A DNA stretch of 64,000 nucleotides from Euglena gracilis. Lineage: Eukaryota > Euglenida > Euglenophyceae > Euglenales. The stretch spans positions 40,760,011 through 40,824,010 of the forward strand of contig CP154957.1 of NCBI GenBank assembly GCA_039621445.1, read 5' to 3'. The translations under genes were made by a program, and so were the position numbers. Below the pieces are notes generated by a model. The model made no database searches and had not been told where the DNA came from. It saw only the letters and a program-made list of their open reading frames with translations. This document shows positions 39,901-48,826 of the stretch, in pieces; position 1 is the stretch's first letter, and each line of letters opens with the position of its first letter.

Positions 39901-41609
39901 TTTTTTCCCAGCCAGCACCTCCCAGCCAGGCTGTGCCCGCCCCCCCCCCCCCTGGGGGCCCGCTGAAATAAAGTTCAGGCCAGCCTGGCGAAGCGCCAGA
40001 AGTTTTTGAAAAATGGGTCAAAAATGGCCAAAATGGCATTTTTGGGTGGTTTTTGGGTTTTCACGTCAAAATTTTGGCTGAAAAATGCCAACCCAGGTGG
40101 ATTTGGGCCTTTTTGGGGCATTTTGGGGGGGGAACCCGCCAGATCCAGCTCCACCCCCCCTTGAACCCAGGGGCCCTCACAGCTCGGTCGTGCCGACACT
40201 CTGAAAACAATTGCAACTCTCTCCCAACATTCCGGAATTATCAACCTTCCCAAGCCAGTGCGCCATGGCTTTTCTTCAGACAATGAGTCAGAATCAAAAA
40301 AAATATTCGGAGGCACAAAAAATGAAGCCCTTGGAACGCCCTATCCATGGTTTATTTTTTCCCCAATCCTTCGTGCTTCCTGAGCTACAGCCATTTTTGG
40401 CCGATTTTGGCCCTTTTTGGGGGCATTTTGGGCTGTTTTCGGGGTCAAAAATTCTGGGTCGATTCTTCCAAAATATCTTGGAAATGAAGCAAAATCAAAG
40501 GAAATGTCCGGCAACCCAATACAAATCCCCTTGAATGGCTTATCTAACGGTACTTTGATTTCCTTGCAACTCCACAGATTGCATGAGTTATGGCCATTTT
40601 AAGGGCTTTTCGCTCCAATGCTGTTTTTTTTCGGCCTGTTTTGACCTGTCATTTCGGGGTCAACAAATCGAAATTTTCAAAATGTCTCCAAAATGTTTCC
40701 AATCAAAGGAATCACTGGTGAGTTAAAACACCCCAAAATGGCCGTTTTGAGCTGCAAACCCAAGCCAGAACATGGCAGTCAAACTGGGGGGTTGCCTAAT
40801 CTTACCCGGGTTGGATTGCAACTCTTTACTGACCGATAATGCCAGGTAGCCCGGCCCAGCCAGCAGTCTCCAAAAAACCAATCAGTTTCTTGTTTCGGAA
40901 AGTCAGTCAGCCACAATCCCCCCGGTGGGGGGTTGGCCACTCTGGAATCACTCTGGAATGACCACAAATCTGAAAAAGGCCCAAAAATTGTCTGGTGCCG
41001 GGTCATTTCGATAGCTGTTTTACTGACCCCCCCCCAGGGGGGTTCGAGCCAAAAACCAGTCAGACACGTTATCCAGGCAGGCTGAATCTTATTGTGGTGG
41101 AGAGGAGGGTCTTGGAGTGCCCTCGGGTGCCTGGGCAGACAGGAACTACCCTCCAACTCCCTGGGGGGGGGGTCAGTCCCTGCTCATGGGCCAAAAAAAA
41201 TTGCCCTCAAAATGTGCTTTTCTGGACTTCCGGCGCCGAAGGCACCGGAAGTTCTTGGCCAAGTGCCAGTCACTTTCGGCCATGTTCCGAAACATGGCAA
41301 AAACGAGACACAAACAATTGTGCCTTGTGACAGCTCAACAGTTGAGATCTCATCTTCACTCATTTTGGTGTTCATTGGACATGGGTGGATGATAAGATAT
41401 ATATTTTCCCCGGCCCTTGCCTGGTTGTGGATTGTTTTGGAGGGGTTTGGAATCATCATTGTGGTTGTGGGTGGAAGGTTTGCCAAGAATTCAAGTTGAT
41501 GCCATGGACACAATTTGTTTTCTTCTCTTCTTCTCTTCGCATCGCATCATTTTTGCAGCTCCAAGGTGAGCGCTCAAAAATGAAAACTCCTTCAACAACA
41601 AAGAAGTAA
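27991..41609 (+). CDS. LSM12: LSM12 homologue, introns filled with transposons
   Basis: Proposed exons: 27991-28029, 28079-28160, 28206 to about 28310-28468, about 29605-29768, 29816-29894, 29939-29953 (optional), 36848-36925 and 41559-41609 (stop TAA). Introns of 49, 45, 47 and 44 nt phase exactly, with donors GTATGT, GTATGT, GTATAC and GTTTGT. The N-terminus (MADGLSNDCVGLN, VRVKTVAGDSYEGAVFAFD) fits the LSm domain; INAAKVKENAATAARERARK, SIVVLGEVRIEPPYTVEK and ERVKKV-LQGERSKMK fit the anticodon-binding-like domain and tail. LSM12 proteins work with ataxin-2/Pbp1 in mRNA translation control. Weak points are the end of exon 3, next to element D2, and the 36848 and 41559 exons, which rest on phase and short similarity. 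ATG context is CCAAATGG. Confidence 0.75.
28468..29435. mobile_element. Non-autonomous TIR element D2 in the LSM12-like gene
   Basis: Ends GGTACTTGTCTGTTG and CATAACAGATAAGTACC. Flanks AAAAAATG (28460-28467) and AAAAACTG (29436-29443) are an 8-bp target duplication with one change. The interior matches D1 inverted, except for the inserted E1 at 28611-29109. It lies between exons 3 and 4, and the GT near its left edge could serve as a splice donor. Confidence 0.88.
28611..29109. mobile_element. hAT-like MITE E1, nested in D2
   Basis: Termini CAGGGGTTTTCTTAAG and CTTAAGAAAACCCCTG; perfect 8-bp target duplication GAAGGGGT (28603-28610, 29110-29117). CAGGG ends plus 8-bp duplications are the hallmark of the hAT superfamily. 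The interior has three adjacent hairpins at 28754-28811 with loops GGA, GAA and GCA, and another (CCAGCC-GGA-GGCTGG) at 29060-29074. No coding capacity; 499 bp. Confidence 0.9.
30153..30590. mobile_element. Non-autonomous TIR element D3
   Basis: Ends GGTACTTATCTGTTC and GATAACAGATAAGTACC; perfect 8-bp target duplication CAGGGTTT (30145-30152, 30591-30598). It landed exactly on the left end of a family F element. The inside (30270-30480) holds TGCGCTACATGGCCATGTAGCGCA-type palindromes and a duplicated GCGCACCTAACCCTACTCC segment about 125 bp apart. Confidence 0.9.
30591..30930. mobile_element. Family F element fragment (left part)
   Basis: Begins CAGGGTTTTTTTCAGTCGTG and continues with G/C tracts and GGGATATACTTTTCGGCGCC. 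Matches 42098-42240, and partly 38625-38700 and 39100-39180. No right end is identified. 30780-30930 is a possible exon-like stretch that I cannot confirm. Confidence 0.6.
30931..31036. repeat. Hairpin with 34-nt perfect inner arms, TGC/GCA loop
   Basis: Inner arms 30953-30986 and 30990-31023; tip GGGCGCC-TGC-GGCGCCC (GCA triloop on the minus strand). Outer pairing (AAAAATTGTGGGC) continues after a 12-nt bulge caused by a duplicated CCGTATTCAGG on the left. Confidence 0.92.
31037..32370. repeat. Inverted-arm unit Y around block B2
   Basis: 31040-31250 and 32200-32360 share inverted arms (CCGTGAATAGA, GGCGCCTGCCCTGTTTTTCG) and alternating direct/inverted copies of TATTCACGAAAAACAGGGCA. Between them are a G-tract hairpin with a GAA tip (31350-31400), a unique stretch (31400-31560), the CCCGAACCGGCG marker and three box-bearing B2 units (31860, 32010, 32160; 150-bp spacing). 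All lie in the long intron of the LSM12-like gene. Confidence 0.75.
32371..33392. other. Intron sequence with G-tract and GGTCGG repeats
   Basis: 32625-32835 carries paired CCAATTAGCCAATTAGGGGG / CCCCCAATTTGCC words around G-tracts, like a mini-element. 33100-33130 is a short (GTAACCGCAAT)n. 33225-33390 is a GGTCGGGCCGACC / GACCATGGTC cluster. No exon is identified. Confidence 0.55.
33393..33530. mobile_element. Truncated family E (hAT-like MITE) relic
   Basis: Matches the interior of E1 from GAGCTCAAATCCAGCCAGCA to the GGCCGGAGGCCGG (GGA loop) and GGCCGAAGGCCGG (GAA loop) hairpins, but lacks both termini. Confidence 0.8.
33531..34299. other. Intron sequence, G/C tracts, no gene
   Basis: 33670-33790 holds C/G runs and a GGTGCGAAGCGCTG remnant. 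33800-34260 is unique apart from one long G-tract (34125-34160). ORFs of 60 to 200 codons here are on the minus strand, Pro/Gly-rich and unconvincing. Confidence 0.5.
34300..35185. mobile_element. Family O repeat, copy 1 (interrupted by E2)
   Basis: Begins AACCCCCCCCAAAATAAGACC and ends GGTCTTATTTAACTT. It matches 51696-52154 almost throughout (GACCGACCCGGGCCCGAAAA, TTAGCATGTTTTTTGCACTT, CTCGATCGGCCC). Two GGCGCTTCGCGCC hairpins (34939, 35089) contain GCGAAGC on the minus strand. The MITE E2 (34345-34825) is absent from the other copy. Confidence 0.85.
34345..34825. mobile_element. hAT-like MITE E2, nested in family O
   Basis: Termini CAGGAATTTCTTAAG and CTTAAGAAATTCCCTG. Internal hairpins have GGA and GCA loops. 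The 51700-51770 copy of O reads straight across (GGGTCC-GCTGCTGGAA), giving an empty site. Flanks here (GTCCGGAC, TGCTGGAA) do not show a clear 8-bp duplication. Confidence 0.85.
35205..35330 (+). repeat. Microsatellite-like GATGCTGGACAAGATGCA repeat
   Basis: 18-bp units in register. On the plus strand they spell MQMLDK repeats without a stop until 35360, so a coiled-coil exon is conceivable, but no splice partners or homologues are evident and it lies within an intron of the LSM12-like gene. Confidence 0.6.
35331..36847. other. Intron sequence; dispersed repeat P; C/G tracts
   Basis: 35700-35740 is a short GGCGATGCT repeat. 35808 is a GGCGCTTCGCGCC hairpin. 35880-36020 is a repeat P copy (CATTTTAAGGGTTTCAATTT). 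36080-36140 repeats GTTTTGGAAGGGGGGCCCCC. 36400-36847 is unique, ending in the splice acceptor TTTCTCAG. Confidence 0.5.
36992..37415. mobile_element. hAT-like MITE E3
   Basis: Termini CAGGGATTTCTTAAG and CTTAAGAAATCCCCTG; perfect 8-bp target duplication TCTTGTTG (36984-36991, 37416-37423). It is 424 bp. It has one GGCCGAAGGC motif and G-tracts like E1 and E2. It lies 66 bp after the exon ending at 36925. Confidence 0.93.
37424..38616. other. Intron sequence without recognised features
   Basis: Mostly unique DNA. 38330-38450 is a degenerate repeat P copy (AGATTGGGTGTTCCAAAG, TTTTGATTTTCCTTCGTTTC). C-tracts lie at 37895-37915 and 38080-38098. No exon could be supported. Confidence 0.5.
38625..39293. 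mobile_element. Family F element F1, hAT-like
   Basis: Termini CAGGGGTTTTTTTTTTAG and CTTAAAAAAACCCCTG; 8-bp target duplication with one change (ACTGCAAC 38617-38624, ACTGCAAT 39294-39301). The interior is rich in G/C tracts with GACCCCCTCCC and GGCGCCGAAAATTTTAGAAA segments. 669 bp, no ORF. Confidence 0.88.
39302..41558. other. Intron sequence with family E/F relics and repeat P
   Basis: 39850-39990 is a family E-like relic (CTTAAGCTGGAGGGGACCC, TGAAATAAAGTT). 40260-40740 holds three inverted repeat P units about 190 bp apart (AAATGAAGCAAAATCAAAGG). 41225-41250 is a degenerate CCGGCGCCGAAGGCACCGG hairpin. The rest is unique. The region ends at the acceptor TTTTTGCAG used for the last LSM12 exon. 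Confidence 0.55.
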
Positions 41610-42097
41610 GTACGAAACCAAAGAGGCACCGTCTGTTCTCTGACCCACAAATGTTCTTTACCTCCTGACCTTCCCCCATCTGTCACCGACATCTACCAAG
41701 TCTAACTGCAATTTATCCACACCTGTTCTGACAACTGGCAACTGCCCTGACTTTTCAGTTCTGGTGATTTTAACTCAATCTCAATGCCCCACATTTTGCA
41801 TATGTTGGGTGCACATTTTAAGGGGTTCTGGAGAAGGCAGCCACTGAGAGGCATGGTGCTTGCCAGTTGAAGTCAGGGGGATGTACCAGGAACGTTTCAG
41901 AGGAATGTCACAGCAAATCGGAGAAATAAAAGACTTGGTGAAAAACTCAGGGAATTACACAGTTTTCTGCAGATGGCTGGTGGAAACGCACAGAACCAGG
42001 GTGAAAATCTGGTTGGTTTACTGCACCGACAGTAAAAACACGAAAAGACAACAGCGGAACTGCAACAGAGATTGGCTGTGGCAGAAGAGCCTGCAAG

Positions 42098-42305
42098 CAG
42101 GGTTTTTTTTTAGTCTTGGACCCCCGAGGGTCCAGCTGAGCACCCCCCCCCCCAGGGGGTGGGATATACTTTTCGGCGCCAAAGGCCAAAGGATTTTTTT
42201 TGCTATTTTTAGCATTTTTTGCGATTTTTTGACCATTTTCGGGGGAAAGTGAGTGGGTCCCGGGGGGGGGGGGGGGGGGGGGGGGGTCTTGAAAAAAACC
42301 CGTCT
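42098..42305. mobile_element. Family F element F2 (short)
   Basis: Begins CAGGGTTTTTTTTTAGTCTT; GGGATATACTTTTCGGCGCC in the middle; a run of more than 25 G; ends GGTCTTGAAAAAAACCC. No target duplication is visible. 41610-42097 contains nothing I recognise. Confidence 0.75.
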
Positions 42306-42752
42306 TTTTTTCGCACAATCCAAAACCTAAAACCTGTGACACTTAATTTCTAACGAAAGATAAAGACGATGACGACGGCCATGGCGCATATTTTGCAACC
42401 CCAGTTTCGTGAATTATTTTTTCGGGCGATTTTTCTAAAGAACTTATCGTCCGTTCGACTGGAAGACTGGCTCCAAACGAACGCTCAGGCTCCGCACTTT
42501 GCCCTTACTCGCCGGCGGCTTGCTGTTTGGTTTGTTGGCCGAGGTGCCGCTACTTGGAAACCCCCCCAAATCACATCCCTCCCCAAAAAATAGAGGCTCC
42601 CCCTCGGGGTTTCTGCCAAAATCCACAAAAAAAGCCCCCCCCAGGCCTCCGCACATATTCCAGGTGGGGAAAAACTGCAAGCACACCGGTGAAAGATAAA
42701 TCGATCCCCCCCGCAGTGTCTGGTGCTCAAACGCGTCCCTTTTTAACTTGGA
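42306..42752 (+). other. DIRS-like leader region with short ORF
   Basis: An ATG at 42369 opens a 74-codon frame (LFFRAIFLKNLSSVRLEDWL). 42485-42560 repeats the leader word CAGGCTCCGCACTTTGCCCT seen at 54460 and 58650. It probably belongs to the retroelement fragment that follows. Confidence 0.45.
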
Positions 42753-43208
42753 GTGTTGCTATTGCGCTATTGCTGGTGCTCTGTGACGCAGAAAAAAAAG
42801 AAAATGTCCGACAAGCACCACCAGACCATTCGGACGCCGCAATTCGAGGTGGTGAGATCCTGCTTCTTGTGCCGGCTTGTTTTTTTGGTGTTTTTGTGTG
42901 GCAAGGGTGCTTCTGACTGCTTTCTGGTGCCGGAGTTGACGGATATTAATTTGGCCCTTCGACCTACCATGGCATCGTCATTTTCACCGGTGGACGTGAT
43001 GAATCTACAACGCCAAGACGCTACTGTCTTCAACGCGGCGTGGTCAGCCTTCTTCCTGAACAAGTTGGCGGTGGCGGCCTTCTTGCGCGAATTCCCACAG
43101 GGCGTCGTCCAAGCTACCCTGGCGGCTGGATACCACTGGAAGGGGACCGACTGGAAATTCAACGTAGGCAGCAAAGCGGAAAGCCATAACAGCGTGAAAG
43201 CACCTTGA
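42753..43208 (+). pseudogene. gag-like 5' fragment of DIRS-like element R5
   Basis: The plus-strand frame includes the leader-encoded CFLVPELTDINLALRPTMA and the domain VFNAAWSAFFLNKLAVAAFL...YHWKGTDWKF. The same pattern occurs in R7 (VFNTSWTELLFHDGKVARL) and R3 (LFEPSWAEFIFNLGQLRML). It stops at 43208, where R4 sequence in opposite orientation begins, so it is a truncated copy joined to another element. Confidence 0.7.
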
Positions 43209-43215
43209 TACCGTT

Positions 43216-44478
43216 TTAGACTGGGTTCTTTTCCCAGGAAATTTTCAATGGTCTGATTTTGTATTTGTTTCCCCTCCAGGATTTGCCTGAGCAAATCATG
43301 CAAAGAAGGGGCCATCTGGGGAGTGGCATTTTCTCCCCCCTGAAGTTTTTTGAACATGCCCCTTTAGGGTTTTTTGGTGGGTGATTTTCAGGCAGGGGGT
43401 CCCAGGCACTTTCATCCTTATTAATTGGGGCCACCAGGTGGCTGAATCCCAGTAGGGGGTGACCATCAAAACTTTGGCGTGGGGGAAATTACTTCAGTCT
43501 GGGGAGAAAATTTTGAATTGTTGACCAAGAGGGGTCGATATAAAGTGCACCCATGTTGTCCAGTGGACATCGCAATGCATCCACTGTGGCCTCCCAGTGG
43601 GGCCACCTGGCCAGTAATTTGGGCAGTTTTTTTTGTCGCTTGGGGAGGCAAATAAATCTGTTTCCAACTGAATGGACTTTTGGAAATACTGCCTTAGCCA
43701 TTGAAAAAGTTGTGGGTCTAGGGAGTAATCCCCCCTGTCCATTTCCCATCTGCTGATGGGGTCTACTAGGCATTTGTCTGAAGGAACCCAATTTACTTGA
43801 AGGTTTATGTTGTGCTCCATGCACCATTTGAAAAAGGGGTCGAAGCATTTTGTTGAAGGGTCTTTTCTCCCCCCCTTTTGTCAGGTAATAGAAAATTACC
43901 TTATTGTATACTCTCAGGGACACAGTTTCCCCTGATTTGCTTAAACTTTTCACTGTGTTGATTGCTCTGTACAATTCTTTGACGTTTATATGTAAAATGG
44001 AGTTTTCTCTCCAAAACTCCTGGACAGCACTTCCAGTGAGGATGTCTAGCCCCCCACGCATGAGGCTGCTGTCTGAGTGCAACCCTCTGGTTTCACCTTG
44101 GGGGAAGAGTCTGCCCCCCCCCAAGGTGTCCAGCAGAATTTTTATTTCCCGTAACTTCCGCCTTGCCCAGAAAGTCCCGTTTTTTTTTGGCTGCCCATTT
44201 CTGGGCACAAAAATCAGGATCCCCTTCTCATGATTGCCCGAAATCCCTGCAGGGTACATTTTTAGCAGGCCCGCGCCAGGGCCCAGGGATGACTGCCCAG
44301 GGGGGGGGGGTGACAATTCCGGCACATGGGGGTAGGGCGGGCAGATCAGGGAAAGGTTAGAATTTTGACTTGGAAAAATTGACCTGCGAATGCCAAAAGA
44401 CATTCCAAGGAATGTTCTGAAGGAAGGGGTTGTAGATTCGACAAGTCTGCAATTCCTAATTGAAGATTGCAAAGTCAT
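43216..44478 (-). pseudogene. RNase H region of truncated DIRS-like element R4
   Basis: A minus-strand frame of 329 codons contains the RNase H signature HSDSS-GG, LHINVKELYRAINTVKSLSK and VIFYYLTKGG. A second frame adds WVPSDKCLVDPISRWEMDRG and ADLFAS-like DLFASPSDKK, then LMVTPYW toward 43216. RT motifs and the recombinase are missing. At least two frameshifts. Closely related to R2 (55476-56644). Confidence 0.85.
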
Positions 44479-45393
44479 TGAAGTATGCCAATTGTTCTGT
44501 AGAGAGCAAAATGCTTACACTCATTGCGTGGGTCACTGATTGAACCTCAAAGAAGTCCTGTCTCTGCTTGTCTGTGCTGGAAGTTTTCAAAAGTTCAATG
44601 CCAGAAAGGCCAAAAGTGAGACACCAGGTCCAGGCCAAGATTAGGCACTCAAACCCTGACAGTTTCCTGAACGTGACAGTTTCCCGCAGACTTTCGTTTA
44701 GTACGCCACGGCGAAGCTTGCTGTGGCGCAATTTTTTTCCCCTGCGGCACACACAGCACACAATTAAATTTTGCCGCGGCACACGTGCGGCGCACCTGAA
44801 ACGCTTCTACGGCGCACCAACGACGCACCCTCACTGTCGCCATATTCCTTTCTCGCCCACGGTCGACAAAACAAAACAAAAAGTGGCCGGACAGGGAATA
44901 GTTGGGATGGCCATGCCACGGCGTATGTGGCGCTGCCACGGCTCACGCGGCGCACAGAAAGAAATCTTCCTCGGCACATGCGGTCAGAAAAATTCCCGGT
45001 GCTGCGGCGCCCATTGCGCAGAAAAAATAATCCGCGGCGCACTAAATCAAAATCTGGTTTCCCGTGGGGGTGTGTACCCCCTCTCCCCAACAGAAGCATG
45101 GGGGTGCGCTGATAGCGGACCGCCGCCTCTGGCGGCGTCGGGGGGTGCTCTTCTTTTTGCACCCTCCCTGTGCGATTTTTGTTGATTTACTTCAGAAATC
45201 CCATCGAAATGGGTAGTGCGGTTCCACCGGACCGACGGCAAGGTGTGCAGTTTTTATTTGGACCCTGCCAGTCGCCCCGCGCTTCGATAAGGAAGGTTAG
45301 GTACGTTGCCACAGACTGGCGAGACTCTGGTGCTTGAAGAGACATTGGGCAAGAGACAATTTGTTTTGTTTTAATGCCCCATAAAAAAAAGAC
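44479..45393. other. Unassigned, CGGCGCAC-rich stretch
   Basis: 44700-45050 repeats words such as TGCGGCGCAC, GCCACGGCG and CCGCGGCGCAC in both orientations, which may be a regulatory or recombination region. A 205-codon plus-strand ORF (44568-45185) has a Cys/Arg-rich composition and no family; I do not call it. Confidence 0.4.
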
Positions 45394-46026
45394 TTACTCA
45401 AACAATTTTCCCTCCTTTTGCCCAGAAGCCAACTGCCCCTGCCTTCTTTGGAAACAGTCAGCAGACAAGCTTTCAAGCATCGGGGAGAGGGACCTGACAA
45501 ATTCTCGAGCATGGACGTTTCTTAGGACCGATTCCCAGACAGGGATCACCAATCTCGATCGACAAAAAATACAGAAGGTGGTTAGCAAAGAAACACTCGA
45601 ATTAACACTCAATTCTCCCTGGGCATTTCGATCCATGTGGACCATCAATTTGACAGCCAAAAAATGCAAGTTGGCCACTGTAATGCGCATGAATTGCTGT
45701 CTGTGCTTGCCATCTGGCTGCCCTCCACCCCCCCCAAAAACAAAACGATTTCGACTATGTAAAATGTCGTTGAATTGAGGAACAAAAAAGCAGGAACATA
45801 ACATGAGAAGAAGAGGCCCATCTATTGCGCAGTGGGCGGCCTCCCGCCTGACGCACAGGTCGGCGCCCTGCGTGCCCCTCAACTGCGCCAGCTCCCAGTG
45901 CATTTTGCGGGCCTTCGCCTGAAGCTGGGTCACCCGGCCCTGGCCCTTTGCCACCCGCAGCCGCTGCACGCAGGGGGCCTCCGACTCTGCGCCGCGGACG
46001 AGGCGCAGAGTAATGTATATACACAT
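45394..46026 (-). pseudogene. Possible gag-like fragment R8 with coiled-coil N-part
   Basis: 210-codon frame. FFVPQFNDIL resembles the leader peptide VPELADI of R7 and R5. An upstream GC-rich part (RVTQLQAKARKMHWELAQLR) looks helical. The 5' end vanishes into the (TA)n tract at 46016. Assignment to the DIRS-like family rests on the short motif and position only. Confidence 0.4.
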
Positions 46027-46146
46027 ATATATTATATTATATATAATATATATTATAGTGTATATGATATATATATATAATATATATATGTAATATATAT
46101 ATGTATATATAATAATATATTATATATATATATTATATATATATAT

Positions 46147-46201
<55 letters not shown>

Positions 46202-46227
46202 CATATACATAATGATCTAGATATATG

Positions 46228-46261
<34 letters not shown>

Positions 46262-46369
46262 GATATGTCTATATATATATATACATAGATATACCCTCTA
46301 TATAGTCTCACTATCTCTATTTACGTATATATATCTATCTTAGATATATATAGTATACATATGTATCTA

Positions 46370-46400
<31 letters not shown>

Positions 46401-46467
46401 TTATATGTACATATATATATATGTATTTATATATCTTGTTATGTGTATATATATATTATATGTATTC

Positions 46468-46498
<31 letters not shown>

Positions 46499-46615
46499 CT
46501 ATAGTATATATATATGTATATTCTTTAGTCTCCCCCGGGGGGGGTACTAAACTTGACTCGGTATATATATGTTATGCTATCTCTATGTATATGTTGCGCT
46601 ATATATTATAGTTAC
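46016..46615. repeat. (TA)n microsatellite, 600 bp
   Basis: Almost pure alternating TA with rare interruptions and one CCCCCGGGGGGGG island at 46533-46546. ORFs inside are artefacts. Confidence 0.97.
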
Positions 46616-47539
46616 ATATTTTTTTTACATATAACATAAACATTATTTTTTTGGCCCTACTTGTCTTAACATCATTCTGGCAATTTTCGAAATTCGAGCC
46701 AAAAATGAAGTCGCAGAACCTAGGCAAAAACAACCCAATTCTGGGGAAATTAAATGATTTCTGGAATCGCTGAAAAAATTATGTATCCACCCTAACTGGA
46801 AAAAAATGGGGTTTCAACTAGAAAAAACGCCTAGAACTTTCTTCTTCCGGTGAAGAGCATCCATTTTTATAATTACACAAATGTCCAATCAGTGCGTACC
46901 TTAAAAAAAGACGTCCGCTGTCCCAACGCTTTCAATGAAAAATCCACAGGAAAATGGGCAAGAAAGCCTGGTGTTTTTCCGCAAGAAACAGGCTGACGTT
47001 GGAAAAAAGTTGATTAATCACATTGGACCATCGTCCATCCACCCAAATCATCAAAAAATGTGTTTTTTTCAACTTTTTTTGGCTTTCGACCCCATTCAAT
47101 CTCCAGCCGGCCGGCATTTTGGCACAGAGGGGGGTGATCCTAAGAATTTTTTTTTTCAAAATCCCGCCCCTTAAAGACCGCCCTGCATGGGACACAAAGA
47201 ATACAATAAAGTATGCTGAAAATGTTACAGGGAAAATGTTAAAGAGAGTAAAGATGCTACGAGGAAAATATTTCAGGGAAAATATTTAATTCTGGGGTGG
47301 TTTCCACAATTTTTGTCTCTCGTCATTCTTGTCTGGACTGTATTCCTCTCTTCTCTTGCGTATTTGAAAGACGCCAATTTTAGCCAGAAAAGAGGTGAAA
47401 ACTCTAACTTTAATGCCCTCTTTTCTTGAGGCTTTGACACCAGTCCATTTATCTTCAGGAGAAAAGGTTCCTTGCTTATTTTGCCCCAAGGTCGAAATGC
47501 GCCTTCACAGCTGCATGCTGCAGTTGGGAGCAAGCCTGG
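46616..47539. other. Unique stretch without recognised features
   Basis: Ordinary composition, short ORFs only. 47205-47290 has a loose GGGAAAATGTT/AAATATTTC repetition. I see no gene. Confidence 0.45.
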
Positions 47540-48826
47540 TCACAACACATCTGCTTTCTTTGGTGCCAAAGCGGTGCCACACCGAAGACCACAGCGTGCA
47601 CACTGCTGGCCCACATCGGGCGTGCGGGGGGGGGGGGGGGTATCAGGTCCTTTTGGAAACACTGCGGAAAAAGTTGCAGAAATTGCGGAAATTGCGCAAA
47701 AATTAGGGAAGTGACAGAAAATTGCGGAAATAATGTGTAAACCGTGGGGGAAAAGTACAAAAAAAACACAGAAAAAATGCGTAAATATTGCGGAAACTGT
47801 GGAAAAAGTGCGGAAAAGCTGCAGAAAATTGCTGATGTCATTTCCTCTTCGTGCATTGGGTACCACACCAACATTAATATGATCGCTTCGGCCCAAAAGC
47901 ACAAGCCCAACATTGGCGGCAACATTCTCCATCGCCCCTTTTAGCACCGCCGACAATAGCAGGCCAGCCAAGGCTGGTTTTGCGCGCAGCAAGAGAGGCT
48001 CCCCTACGTTGAGGGACCAGAGGCCAAAGATTACAGACGAGGGGTTGGGAAGCATCCCAGGGACGCCAAAAAAGGTTCCTTTTCCATTCTGATACATGAT
48101 TATTTTCTTCCGCTCTTGCTTGTATCCCCTGATACCTTGGTAACTCCGCAGACACCATTTTTCATGGTAGTCGATCACCTTTCTCGGCGTGTCGAAGGCA
48201 CGCGGCCAACTCTGGCAGCGGCGCCAATTCCCCTGCCAGGGGTGCCGCTCGTCCATCTCCTCATTGTCGTCGTCCTCCTCGTCTCCTCCGGCGTCCACCT
48301 CCATCGCGGACCGCTCCCATCTCCGCGTCATCCCCTTCTCCTTTTTCGACTTCTTTCCCAGCCAGCGCTCATCCGGCTTGAACGCCACCTCCGCTGCCGC
48401 CCGCACAAGGTCGATCAGCGGGACCTCCACGCTGCCAGCTAGCGCCACCGAGTACAAGAACGAATTCCTGTAGTCCCAAACTTGACTGGAGACCACCGCC
48501 ACCTCTGTCAGCTCGTAGACTTGCTTCGCACACCTTGTCGTGCGCCAGCTGCCGCCGAGCCAGCGTTGCCCAACCTCGATGACGGCGACCAGGGACTTGG
48601 AGGACGATTCTGACGAGAGTCTGGCAACCTTGCCATCGTGAAATAGCAGCTCTGTCCACGAAGTATTGAACACATCTTCCTCGGAGGATGTCAGTTTCTC
48701 CGCGTAAGTTGTCGTCTGATGTTGTCGAAGGACGTAAATATCCGCCAACTCCGGCACCAAAAAGCAGTAAGCAAGTAAGTAAACATCACACCAAGAAGAA
48801 CATAAACGCAACAAAACAGCCGGCAA
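47540..48826 (-). CDS. gag-like ORF of DIRS-like element R7 (428 aa, intact)
   Basis: Longest uninterrupted non-satellite frame that carries no RT. It starts in the retroelement leader (CFLVPELADIYVLRQ), followed by the shared domain VFNTSWTELLFHDGKVARL and QRWLGGSWRTTRCAKQ, a Lys-rich patch (KKSKKEKG), an acidic stretch (DEEDDDNEEMDE), then KVIDYHEKWCLRSYQGIRGY. The last 90 codons (47620-47860) are a degenerate 9-bp repeat encoding AIF/SAIF-like residues and may be non-native. No RT or recombinase follows downstream, so it is a solo 5' part. Role inferred from position: nucleocapsid-like structural protein. Confidence 0.6.
   Translation of the reverse strand: MPAVLLRLCSSWCDVYLLAYCFLVPELADIYVLRQHQTTTYAEKLTSSEEDVFNTSWTELLFHDGKVARLSSESSSKSLVAVIEVGQRWLGGSWRTTRCAKQVYELTEVAVVSSQVWDYRNSFLYSVALAGSVEVPLIDLVRAAAEVAFKPDERWLGKKSKKEKGMTRRWERSAMEVDAGGDEEDDDNEEMDERHPWQGNWRRCQSWPRAFDTPRKVIDYHEKWCLRSYQGIRGYKQERKKIIMYQNGKGTFFGVPGMLPNPSSVIFGLWSLNVGEPLLLRAKPALAGLLLSAVLKGAMENVAANVGLVLLGRSDHINVGVVPNARRGNDISNFLQLFRTFSTVSAIFTHFFCVFFVLFPHGLHIISAIFCHFPNFCAISAISATFSAVFPKGPDTPPPPRTPDVGQQCARCGLRCGTALAPKKADVL

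Noticed and set aside
44568-45185. 205-codon plus-strand ORF
   Set aside because: No family, odd composition from CGGCGCAC repeats, and competing minus-strand ORFs of similar length.
45840-46015. rRNA fragment (GC-rich block)
   Set aside because: No conserved rRNA words recognised; it reads as a helical peptide on the minus strand.
46016-46615. Tyr/Ile-rich ORFs
   Set aside because: Simple (TA)n tract.
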